NCBI GenBank assembly: GCA_965117035.1 | Contig: OZ220748.1 | Location: forward strand, 682,001-746,000 | From: CAZENU01 sp965117035 | Lineage (GTDB): Bacteria; Chloroflexota; Dehalococcoidia; Lucifugimonadales; CAZENU01 | Reading direction: 5' to 3' | Length of the DNA stretch: 64,000 bases | Part shown: piece by piece, positions 56,748 to 64,000 of the stretch | Position numbering within the stretch: the first letter of the stretch is position 1 | Layout: every line of letters begins with the position of its first letter | Made by a program: the position numbers and the translations under genes | Notes under the pieces: generated by a model | Database searches by the model: none | What the model was told of the DNA's origin: nothing | The model's input: the letters and a program-made list of their open reading frames with translations, nothing else

Positions 56748-57926
56748 CTACTCCTCGTCCAGCTCGAGCGGCTCCCCTGCCCGCACCGGGTACAGCCCCG
56801 CGCCGCGGCGGCGGGCCGAGGGGACGGCGCTGCTCCGGGCGCCGGTGGGGGCTACCTCCATCTGCTCCAGCTTCTCCTCGTCGTACTCGACGCCCAGGCC
56901 GGGCGCGTCTCCGAGGACGATGTAGCCGTCCTCGATATGGTTGTCGACGTCCAGGAGCGTCTCGAACCCGGCGTCGAGGACCTCCATCATGATGTGGTTC
57001 GGCAGCGCCGCCGCGAGGTGGGCCATGTGGTTGCCCGGACAGTTCATCATCGACACCGGCAGCTCGAACCCGTACGCCATATCCGCCACCTGCATCGCCC
57101 CCGTGATCCCGGACGTGCCGCTACCGACCTGCACGACGTCCACCGCCTCGTTCGCCATCAGCGCCATGTAGTCGCCGATGTGGTTGAGGTTTTCGCCGGT
57201 CGCGACCGCCGCCCTGATGCCCTGCGACACCTTGCGCAGACCGCGGTAGTCCCAGCGACGGGCCGGCTCCTCGCACCACACCAAGTCGAACCGCTCCTCG
57301 AACGCCGAGATGTTCCGGATGGCCTGCTTCGGCGACCAGTACTCGTTCGAGTCGATCAGCAGCTCCGCCGGCTTGCCCGAGGTCTCCAGCGCCTCCTTCA
57401 TGACGCCCGTCCTGCGCATGTCGGCCTCCAGGTCGATGCCGACCTTCAGCTTGCCGCCGCACACGCCCTTCGCCGCCTGCCGCCGGTAGAACGCGGCCAT
57501 GTCGTCGTCGCTCAGGCACATGTCGATGCCGCTGGCGTAGGCGCGCACCCTCCTCGACGACGCGCCCAGCGTCTTCCACACGGGCTCGCCGTTCAGCTTC
57601 GCCTTCAGGTCCCAGAGCGCGACGTCGAGGCCGCATATCGCCGAGTTCGCCGCGCCCTCGTTGCCGCCCTTGAACGAGGCGTCCACCATCCGCTGCCACA
57701 GTCCGCGAACGCCCCTCGGGTCCCGGCCGACGATAAGCTCCGACATCGCCCCGATGGCCGGCCCGGCCCCGGGCGCGCCGACCGCGACTCCGGTGACTCC
57801 CTCGTCCGAGTCGACGAACACGGCCAGGCCGGCCGTCGTATCGAACCCGTGGGGCGTGTTGGCGTCGCCCAGCGGCCTGGAAAGCTGCACAACGTACGGT
57901 CGCGTCCTGACGCCGGTGATCTTCAT
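56748..57926 (-). CDS. Mandelate racemase/muconate lactonizing enzyme (enolase superfamily) protein
   Basis: 392 residues. The N-terminal capping domain runs to about 125. The barrel carries the KxK motif (Lys159, Lys161 in GGKLKVGIDLE), metal ligands Asp192 (with Asn194), Glu219 or Glu220 (in WCEEPARRWD) and Glu245 (in ATGENLNHI), then VQVGSGTSGITGAMQVADMA. These fit an acid-sugar dehydratase or racemase of the MR subgroup, but the general base on the last strands is unclear, so no substrate is given. GGAG sits 7 bases before the ATG. The last 60 codons are duplicated at 55910-56089. Confidence 0.85.
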   Translation of the reverse strand: MKITGVRTRPYVVQLSRPLGDANTPHGFDTTAGLAVFVDSDEGVTGVAVGAPGAGPAIGAMSELIVGRDPRGVRGLWQRMVDASFKGGNEGAANSAICGLDVALWDLKAKLNGEPVWKTLGASSRRVRAYASGIDMCLSDDDMAAFYRRQAAKGVCGGKLKVGIDLEADMRRTGVMKEALETSGKPAELLIDSNEYWSPKQAIRNISAFEERFDLVWCEEPARRWDYRGLRKVSQGIRAAVATGENLNHIGDYMALMANEAVDVVQVGSGTSGITGAMQVADMAYGFELPVSMMNCPGNHMAHLAAALPNHIMMEVLDAGFETLLDVDNHIEDGYIVLGDAPGLGVEYDEEKLEQMEVAPTGARSSAVPSARRRGAGLYPVRAGEPLELDEE

Positions 57927-58343
57927 AGCGCTGCTCCGTGAGAGGGTGTCGGCAAGGTGGGCGGGATTGTATCAAACGACGCGGCTGCCGAAGGCGCTGC
58001 CACCCGTCATTCGTGTGGCTACAGGAACCCAGCCCAGTCCCCACCCTGGAGTCACGCCTGCGGAGACCTCTGCACACCGTCTTGTCCACGTAGGCCTGCC
58101 CTCGTGGAGATGGGGGTGGGCATCCACGGCGGGGAGGGGATGGGTTCCCGTTTCCACGGGAACGACGGGCGCCGGCGCCCCCTCTAGACACTAGAGGCGG
58201 TTGCGCAAGGATCTCCCTGCGCGAGTGAGACGGTCGATGGGCCTAGATTCCGGCTTTCGCCGGAATGACGGTGGCGAAGGTCTCTCGCTGGGGCGGCCAG
58301 AACGGTTGGCGCGCGCCGGAACGACGAGTAGCGGAAAACCCGC
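57927..58343. repeat. Gene-free stretch with three perfect hairpins
   Basis: 417 bases between the MR_MLE start and the CorA stop. Hairpins are GTTCCCGT/ACGGGAAC (58144-58163, 4-base loop), CCTCTAG/CTAGAGG (58181-58197, 3-base loop) and ATTCCGGC/GCCGGAAT (58247-58266, 4-base loop). CCCGTCATTC near 58003 and CGGAATGACGG near 58261 tie them to the REP-like family. TACAAT at 57971-57966 (minus) may serve the MR_MLE gene. Confidence 0.6.
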
Positions 58344-59288
58344 CTACAGCCAGCGGCGGAGGTGGAACAGCACCAGCAGCGCGACCGAGACGCCGCCGCT
58401 GAGGACCATGACCGCGGCGAACGACCAGACGCTATCGTCGAAGGGCAGGTCGATGTTCATCCCGTAGACGCTGGACACTACGACGAACGGCAGGATCACC
58501 GTGGCCGCCACGGTCATGATGCGCACGATGTCGTTGGTGCGGATCATCGCCAGCGAGCCGTGGGCGTCGTACAGCCCCTCCACGACCTCCTTCAGGTCCT
58601 CCAGCTCGCTCCAGATCCGCCGCATGTGGTCCGCCAGGTCGCCGAAGTAGATGTCGCCGTCGACCTTCAGCACGTCGAAGTCGCGCTCCTCCAACTCCTC
58701 CAGCGCCGCGATCTGCGGCCGCACGAGCCGCCGGTACGACAGGATGTCGCGCCGGATGAGCGCAAGCTCGCGCACGACGTCCTGCCCGAACGTCTCGAAG
58801 ACCCGCTGTTCCAGGTCGTCGACGCTCGCCATGATGCGCCGCAGGATCGGGAAGCAGTAGTCGACCATCGAGTCGAGGACGCGGTACAGCAGGTAGCCGG
58901 AGCCCCGGCCCATGATGTCCTCGCGCACCTCGTCGCTCGTCCGGCAGTCGCTGAACAGCTTGACCAGCGGACGCAGGTCCCCCGAGTGCACCGTCACGAT
59001 GTAGTCCGCCCCGGCGAAGACGTCCACCTCGCTCGGCTGCGTGATCCTCGACTGCCTGTCGAAGCTGGGAAAGTGCAGCACCATGAAGAGATGGTCGTCG
59101 AACTCGTCCAGCTTGGGCATCTGGACGACGCTCAGGCAGTCGTCGAGGCTGAGTTGGTGAAAGTCGTACCGCGACCGCAGGTACGCCATCTCCGCCGTGC
59201 CCGGGCGCTCGACGTTCACCCACAACAGCGGGCCGTGCCTCACGACCTCCACGTTCAGATGCTGCGCAGACACGCTAACGGACTCCAT
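58344..59288 (-). CDS. CorA-type magnesium/cobalt transporter
   Basis: 314 residues of the CorA family. It has a long cytoplasmic N-terminal domain (PSFDRQSRI, YIVTVHSGDLRPLVK), a coiled helix region (DDLEQRVFETFGQDVVRELA, RRLVRPQIAALEELE) and two C-terminal membrane helices. The first ends in the selectivity signature YGMN (about 275-278). A GTG four codons earlier is possible, but GGAG lies 6 bases before this ATG. Five such subunits form a channel for Mg2+. Confidence 0.92.
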   Translation of the reverse strand: MESVSVSAQHLNVEVVRHGPLLWVNVERPGTAEMAYLRSRYDFHQLSLDDCLSVVQMPKLDEFDDHLFMVLHFPSFDRQSRITQPSEVDVFAGADYIVTVHSGDLRPLVKLFSDCRTSDEVREDIMGRGSGYLLYRVLDSMVDYCFPILRRIMASVDDLEQRVFETFGQDVVRELALIRRDILSYRRLVRPQIAALEELEERDFDVLKVDGDIYFGDLADHMRRIWSELEDLKEVVEGLYDAHGSLAMIRTNDIVRIMTVAATVILPFVVVSSVYGMNIDLPFDDSVWSFAAVMVLSGGVSVALLVLFHLRRWL

Positions 59289-59310
59289 TCCATACTCCAC
59301 GCCGTGCGAC

Positions 59311-59354
59311 CAACTCCCAACTATCCACTATCCACTATTCACTACCCACTATCC
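59311..59354. repeat. Heptanucleotide tandem array TAGTGGR (minus strand) at a stop codon
   Basis: On the minus strand the units run TAGTGGG, TAGTGAA, TAGTGGA, TAGTGGA, TAGTTGG, GAGTTGG, starting at the TAG stop of the gene ending at 59342. Layout and orientation relative to the upstream gene match 39891-39924. Confidence 0.7.
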
Positions 59355-62300
59355 TCCCTCACCCGATAGATCGTCACGAAGTCGTTGATTTCGATCCGTT
59401 CCAGGTCGCCGCTCAGCTCGCTATCGAACTTCTTGAGCCCGCCGCCGGGGTACGAGATGCGCTCCAGCTCGCCGACGTAGACGTAGCCCACGTCGTACTT
59501 GCGCAGCAGCGACAGCGCCTCCTCCGGATCGGTCGTCTCGTAGATCAGGTCGATGTCCTGGATGCGCTCGCGGATGGCCCACTGGTAGCCCCAGCGCTGC
59601 TGCTCCTGGTGCCACTGCCAGCCCGCGATCGTCGGCAGCCCGGTGTACACCGATATGCGGCCGTTCCAGCGGTACCGGTACCGCGACGGGGTCGACGCCT
59701 CCAGCACGACCGGCGAGCCGACGGCGTTCTCGCGCAGCCACCGGATTCCCTCCAGGTCATCTCCAAGATGTAGGTTGCCCCTCTCCTCGCGGTAGATGGT
59801 GTCGGCCATGTAGGCCATGCCGTCCAGCGTGAGCGGGCCGTCCTGGAACCTGACGTCGTTGCGGTCCCTCGTCCCCAGCACGGTGTACACCGAGCCCGAG
59901 ACCACGAGGACGGCCAGGGCGGCCATCCACAGCTTCCTGCCCGGCGACGCCCCCCGCAGCGAGACTCCGAAGCGGTCGGCCAGCCTCCACAGCAGGTAAG
60001 CGGACGCCAGCGCCAGCAGCACCCACACCTGGATGTAGAACTTGAACACGCTGTTCATACGGTCGATGTCGCCCTCGACACGGTAGAAGTCGAGGCCGAC
60101 TACCAGCGACAGCGCCGCGCCCGACATCAACAGCGCGAACGTGACGTGCGGCGCGTCAGCGTCCGACGAGCCCAAGCGTCGCACGGCGATGACCAGCAGC
60201 ATCAGCCCGAGAGCCAGCGCGAACGGGACCGTGCTGCCGACCCAGCCGGCGGCGAACACCGCGACGACGAAGCCCACCGTCACGACGCCCAGACTCAGCG
60301 CGAGCGCCCGCAGCGCGGCGATGCGCTGCCGGTCCGCCTCTGGCAGGCCGTTGCCGGCCGCGACGGTGTCGGCGGTCCATCGCCGCAACGCCTCGAGCCG
60401 CGGACCCCACGTCGGCGCGAGCTCGACGACCGCGTACGAGCCGATGACGAAGACGAACAGGCCCGCGATGGCGAGGAACTGCCACAGCACGGTCTGGTTC
60501 GTCGTCGGCTCGACACTCGCGAAGAAGGTCTCGTAGCTCAGGTGGTACGGCAGGAAGACGAGATACCCGACCGCGAACACGGCGCCCGACTTGACCCCGG
60601 CCTCGACCAGCACCCTGAGACTCAACCCGCCGTTCCGGAGATACGCCGCCAGGAAGACGGCGCCCGCGCCGACGAGCAGGTACGTCGGGAAGTCCCACGC
60701 GTTGATGGTCCTGAGCGCCCCCACGGTCACGGCAAGCGCGGCCAGCAGCGCCGCCTCCCGCAGGCTCACGCCGAGTCTCGGGCCCGTACGAACGCTCCTC
60801 GCGCCGAGCACGAGCGCCAGTGCCAGACCGAGCGCCAGCAGCGTGAACGGGATGGCGATCATGTGGGCGTGGAGGTCCGCGAACAGGAATGTGAAGAACG
60901 GGAACTCCGTGATCTCGTGCCCCGGCGGGTCCGGGGCCATCATCCGGCTGCTGCGCCAGAAGTCGAACGAGCCGAACGGCGCATTCTCCACCATCACCCG
61001 CCAGGCCCCCTGCCCCAACTGGATCGCCCCGTCCAGGTTGCCGATCACGGCCACGAAGAACGCGCCCGCCAGTCCCGCGGCGACCGAGGCGAGGCCGCGC
61101 GTCATGCGTCCGCCGGCTGCCCCGAGGCCAATTCGACTGAGCCGGGTACCCTCGGCGAGGTTGTAGACGACGCTGAACGCGCCTCCCACGGTCAGCGCGA
61201 AGACCAGGGCGACGGCGAGGTTGAACGCGACGCCCGGCTCGATCCCGGTCGCGTGGACCAGCGTAGCCACCAGGAGCTGGCCCATGTAGTAGTAGTTCAT
61301 GTAGCCGTCGCTGAACCACGGGTCGTACGGCGGCATGTAGCTCGACTTGAGCACGGCGGTCAGGTACGCTAGGTCCATCGGCTTCTCGCCGCCCAGGTGC
61401 GAGTGCCACAGGTCCGGGTTGACCATCCTCATCAGCACGAACGCGAGGAACGCGGCCACGAACACGACCTCGCCGACCAGGAAGATCCCCCACCGGCGTC
61501 GGACGGCGTGCAGCAGCTCCCTCCACCGCAGAACCAGCAGCACCGCCGACACGGTCGCGACGAGCAGCACGGCGACGGCTACCGACTCCCGTCCGAACTC
61601 CATCCAGCGCAGGCTCGCCAGCAGCCACGCGATCACGCCGACGGCGAGTATCCCCAGCGGCTTGGCGAGCAGGTAACCCCGGTCCGACAGCGGCCCGAGC
61701 AGCAGCACCGCCGCCGGGAGCGTCACGAGCGCGATGCCCTGCACGGCAAGCAGCCACGCCAGCACGGGCACGTCGTTCGTCCAGCTACCGGCGTGGACTA
61801 TGCCGGTCCACGTGCCGCCCTCGCGCTGGCTGCGCGCCTGCTCCTCGGACATGAGCAGCCCCAGCGGACGCCCGCCGAGCGGGCCGCGGTCCAGCGCGTC
61901 GTCCGGCGCCGCCTCCAAGGTGACGGTTCGGATGGCCGCGGCATCCAGTCGACCGACGTTCTCGAACACGAGGCCGAGGGGGTGGTCGTACACGGAAAAA
62001 CTCTCGTCGGCCCATCCGAGGTCCAGGACAACCGGCGCGTCACGGGCGGCCACGATGGCGGGCGGCGTCGCGAGTTCGGTCCGCGCCAGGGAGTCGTCGA
62101 CGAAGCTCACGCCGGCGAGGCGCGGGTAGGAAGGCATCGCCGCGGCGAGCTCGTAACCGATGCCGCCGCTGAACAGCAGCCGGTAGAACTCGGTCGAGAC
62201 CGGGTAGCGGTCCGGCAGCCGTGGAATCGTCCCGTACAGCCGGTTGCTGTAGAAGACCAGGTAGTCCGCCTCGGCCAGGTCGAACGACAGGTCCCGCAGC

Positions 62301-63898
62301 TTGGCCTCGGTGTCGGCCTCGTACAGAGGCAGCCGCTCGATGCGGAAGCCGCCGACGTCCGGCAGGCCCTCCTCCCAGTGCTCCATCAGCACCAGCGAGC
62401 CGGGCTCCGCGTTCTCGTTCAGCCACTCGGAGACCCGGACGCCGGGGTGGTCGTCCCGGTAGACCGCCGTGTAGGCGACGGCGTAGAAGGCGGTGCCGGC
62501 GACCACGACAGCGGCGACGGCGGCGACGGCGAACCGGGCCGGACGTGCTCCCCCGGCCCGTCCGAGCCGGTCCCAGGCGGCGACCAGCATCCGCGAGCCG
62601 AACAGCACCAGGAACGGTGTGACCGGCAGCAGGTACCGCAGGAACTTCACGTCGAACGCGCCCGTGATCAGCAGGTACGGGACGACCCACGCGAGCAGGA
62701 TTACACCCGACCATGAGCCGTGCGCCCTGAACGGCAGCGTCGCCAGCAGCGCCGCGGAGGCGATGCCGGTGGCCAGCACGATGGCGGGCAGTCCGTTGGA
62801 CAGCACCAGTATGGCCGCCGGAATGACCACGCCGGCCGCGACGTAGAGGGCGCCCATCCGGGGCCGCAGGCAGCGCAGCGCGGCGTACCCCAGCCCGGCC
62901 CAGGCGAGCAGGCCCAGCGGCCAGCCCAGCCCCCAGGTCGAGAGCTGCCGGAAGTGGTACCAGAACGGGACAGTGTCGACGTACTGGCGCGTGTACGGGT
63001 AGTCCAGGATGCGCCGCACCATCTGCGACTGCTCCGACACCGCCTCGGAGAACCGCACCCAGTCGAGGAACATGTACGGCTGCGCGACAAACAGCACGGC
63101 GAGCGCCGCGGCCCCCGCCGCGGCAATGCCCGCGATGGCCGCGCGCACGGCGTCCTCGACCAGGATGCGGTCCCTGCCCTCCCGCAACGCGCCCAGGACG
63201 TAGACGACGTGCGCCGTGCCTAGCGCGAAGAATATCGGCAGCAGGCTGGCCTTCGTCGCCATACCCAGGCCGACGAAGACGCCGGCGAGTATCGAGTCCC
63301 GCATCCGGCCGTCGGCGCCGACGCGCACCATGAAGTACAGCGCGGCCACTGCGCACAGGGTCGCTATCGTGTCCACCGCGAAGAAGTGGCTGAGCTGGAC
63401 GTGGATAACCGCCAGCGCGACCAGCGCGGCCGCCACCACCGCCTCGCGCCGCCCGAACATGCGCCGGCCCAGCAGGTAGACGACGGCCACCGTCCCCACG
63501 TCCGCCAGGGCGGATATCGCCCTGCCCAGGGCCCGCAGATCGTGCCCGCCACACGGGGAGTACAGCGGCAGGCCGGGGACGCTCTCGTAGGCGGACGCCG
63601 CGATGCTGAGCGCGTAGAGCGGGAAGCTGCCGTAGGGGAACCACCTCGGGTTCCACGGGCTCTGCTCGGCGTCAAGCAGCACGCCGACGTCCGCGATGGA
63701 CGGCAGCGAGAGCTCCGCGACGCGCGTAAGGATCGCCCGCTCGTCCGGGTGCGGCGTGTAGCAGTACCCAGAGTCCCAGTCGACCCCGTAGAGCCGCAAC
63801 GCCGCCGCGACGATCACGATCGCGGCAATCGCGACGACATCGAGCCGGTCGAACCTCCGGCCGCTCCCCAGGGGATTCAGCTTGCTGGCTAGCTGCAT
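59342..63898 (-). CDS. Giant membrane protein: GT-C (GT39-like) glycosyltransferase fused to DUF2298
   Basis: 1518 residues with some 25 or more hydrophobic helices. The N-terminal half is a PMT/ArnT-like GT-C enzyme: one helix, then the luminal acidic motif PHPDE (49-53), FPYGSFPLY, LSHFFAVDTIATL and ATKASLLP. The C-terminal half, from about residue 760, is DUF2298: HLGGEKPMDLAYLTAVLKSS, PPYDPWFSDGYMNYYYMGQ, PGHEITEFPFFTFLFADLHAH. Both halves are normally separate families. It probably transfers sugar from a polyprenyl carrier to an exported acceptor; that is inference. -10 at 63905-63910 implies a leaderless mRNA. Confidence 0.88.
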   Translation of the reverse strand: MQLASKLNPLGSGRRFDRLDVVAIAAIVIVAAALRLYGVDWDSGYCYTPHPDERAILTRVAELSLPSIADVGVLLDAEQSPWNPRWFPYGSFPLYALSIAASAYESVPGLPLYSPCGGHDLRALGRAISALADVGTVAVVYLLGRRMFGRREAVVAAALVALAVIHVQLSHFFAVDTIATLCAVAALYFMVRVGADGRMRDSILAGVFVGLGMATKASLLPIFFALGTAHVVYVLGALREGRDRILVEDAVRAAIAGIAAAGAAALAVLFVAQPYMFLDWVRFSEAVSEQSQMVRRILDYPYTRQYVDTVPFWYHFRQLSTWGLGWPLGLLAWAGLGYAALRCLRPRMGALYVAAGVVIPAAILVLSNGLPAIVLATGIASAALLATLPFRAHGSWSGVILLAWVVPYLLITGAFDVKFLRYLLPVTPFLVLFGSRMLVAAWDRLGRAGGARPARFAVAAVAAVVVAGTAFYAVAYTAVYRDDHPGVRVSEWLNENAEPGSLVLMEHWEEGLPDVGGFRIERLPLYEADTEAKLRDLSFDLAEADYLVFYSNRLYGTIPRLPDRYPVSTEFYRLLFSGGIGYELAAAMPSYPRLAGVSFVDDSLARTELATPPAIVAARDAPVVLDLGWADESFSVYDHPLGLVFENVGRLDAAAIRTVTLEAAPDDALDRGPLGGRPLGLLMSEEQARSQREGGTWTGIVHAGSWTNDVPVLAWLLAVQGIALVTLPAAVLLLGPLSDRGYLLAKPLGILAVGVIAWLLASLRWMEFGRESVAVAVLLVATVSAVLLVLRWRELLHAVRRRWGIFLVGEVVFVAAFLAFVLMRMVNPDLWHSHLGGEKPMDLAYLTAVLKSSYMPPYDPWFSDGYMNYYYMGQLLVATLVHATGIEPGVAFNLAVALVFALTVGGAFSVVYNLAEGTRLSRIGLGAAGGRMTRGLASVAAGLAGAFFVAVIGNLDGAIQLGQGAWRVMVENAPFGSFDFWRSSRMMAPDPPGHEITEFPFFTFLFADLHAHMIAIPFTLLALGLALALVLGARSVRTGPRLGVSLREAALLAALAVTVGALRTINAWDFPTYLLVGAGAVFLAAYLRNGGLSLRVLVEAGVKSGAVFAVGYLVFLPYHLSYETFFASVEPTTNQTVLWQFLAIAGLFVFVIGSYAVVELAPTWGPRLEALRRWTADTVAAGNGLPEADRQRIAALRALALSLGVVTVGFVVAVFAAGWVGSTVPFALALGLMLLVIAVRRLGSSDADAPHVTFALLMSGAALSLVVGLDFYRVEGDIDRMNSVFKFYIQVWVLLALASAYLLWRLADRFGVSLRGASPGRKLWMAALAVLVVSGSVYTVLGTRDRNDVRFQDGPLTLDGMAYMADTIYREERGNLHLGDDLEGIRWLRENAVGSPVVLEASTPSRYRYRWNGRISVYTGLPTIAGWQWHQEQQRWGYQWAIRERIQDIDLIYETTDPEEALSLLRKYDVGYVYVGELERISYPGGGLKKFDSELSGDLERIEINDFVTIYRVREDSG

Positions 63899-63904
63899 TG
63901 ACTT

Positions 63905-63910
63905 AGTCTA
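63905..63910 (-). promoter_or_regulatory. -10 element (TAGACT) 6 bases before the GT-C/DUF2298 start
   Basis: On the minus strand TAGACT ends 6 bases before the ATG at 63898, the same spacing as at 16704 and 26265. No clear -35. The rest of 63899-64000 shows no gene. Confidence 0.4.
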
Positions 63911-64000
63911 GCCTGAGAGAGCGCGGCGTGGACAGTCCGGCGTTCGAACGGACGCGCCGCCTACCCGCCTCGAGCGGCCTGTGCCGTCGACGGAGACGGG

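Noticed and set aside
1..64000. tRNA, rRNA or riboswitch genes
   Set aside because: I looked in the gaps longer than about 100 bases and saw no cloverleaf, rRNA-like stretch or known riboswitch core. Short or divergent RNAs could have been missed without a covariance search.

Overview
The window is 64 kb of high-GC bacterial chromosome, densely coding on both strands, with no rRNA, tRNA or CRISPR array that I could recognise. The gene content points to Chloroflexota, most likely a Dehalococcoidia or SAR202-like free-living heterotroph. The indicators are a glycosyltransferase fused to a DUF2298 membrane domain, a translin-family protein, catabolic families typical of that group (enolase superfamily, two-gene CoA transferase, amidohydrolases) and many TTG starts. 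This placement is inferred from gene families, not from a marker gene.

Layout. 1-4779 is a purine biosynthesis run on the plus strand (purD fragment, purE, purB, purC, a DUF3105 membrane protein, purS); purN lies apart at 22447-23052. 5087-10387 is a minus-strand histidine operon (hisZ-hisG-hisD-hisC-hisB) with a visible promoter. 10592-11997 holds a PadR regulator and a DegV lipid-binding protein. 12035-22040 is the least explained part. A transglutaminase/NAT-like protein, two acyl-adenylate-ligase-like proteins and a K+ channel are chained by four-base stop/start overlaps. They are followed by a divergent SecA-like ATPase with an insertion of about 105 residues, a 33-codon ORF, a lipoprotein and an acidic protein.

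22041-33326 contains repeat-rich DNA, purN, a cyclase, a PadR/Kelch pair with a perfect sigma-70 promoter and apparently leaderless mRNA, a MITE-like element, a four-gene amidohydrolase/DegT operon and a Fic protein. 33722-35518 is a small DUF350/DUF4178 operon. 35697-39791 is a housekeeping run (mnmA, a frameshifted DinB gene, rnhB, yraN, translin, NUDIX). 39921-48293 carries oxidoreductases, an RraA-HTH fusion, two glycosidase-like paralogues, def and a geranylgeranyl-reductase-type flavoprotein. 48626-50327 is an intact IS1182-family element.

50450-54417 is a promoter-headed CoA transferase / thiolase / DUF35 / SDR catabolic operon. 54546-56680 is a lower-GC, island-like insert with two MTH538-type (ThsB-like) TIR proteins, a small membrane protein coupled to the first, and a possible PD-(D/E)XK nuclease. 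It lies beside a decayed 180-bp duplicate of the 3' end of the neighbouring enolase-superfamily gene. The window ends with a CorA transporter and a 1518-residue GT-C/DUF2298 fusion.

Across the window, good -10 hexamers lie exactly 6 bases before start codons at three loci, which argues for leaderless transcripts. Several dispersed repeat families occur between genes: REP-like hairpins, a TAGTGGR heptamer array at stop codons, and two other families present in pairs.
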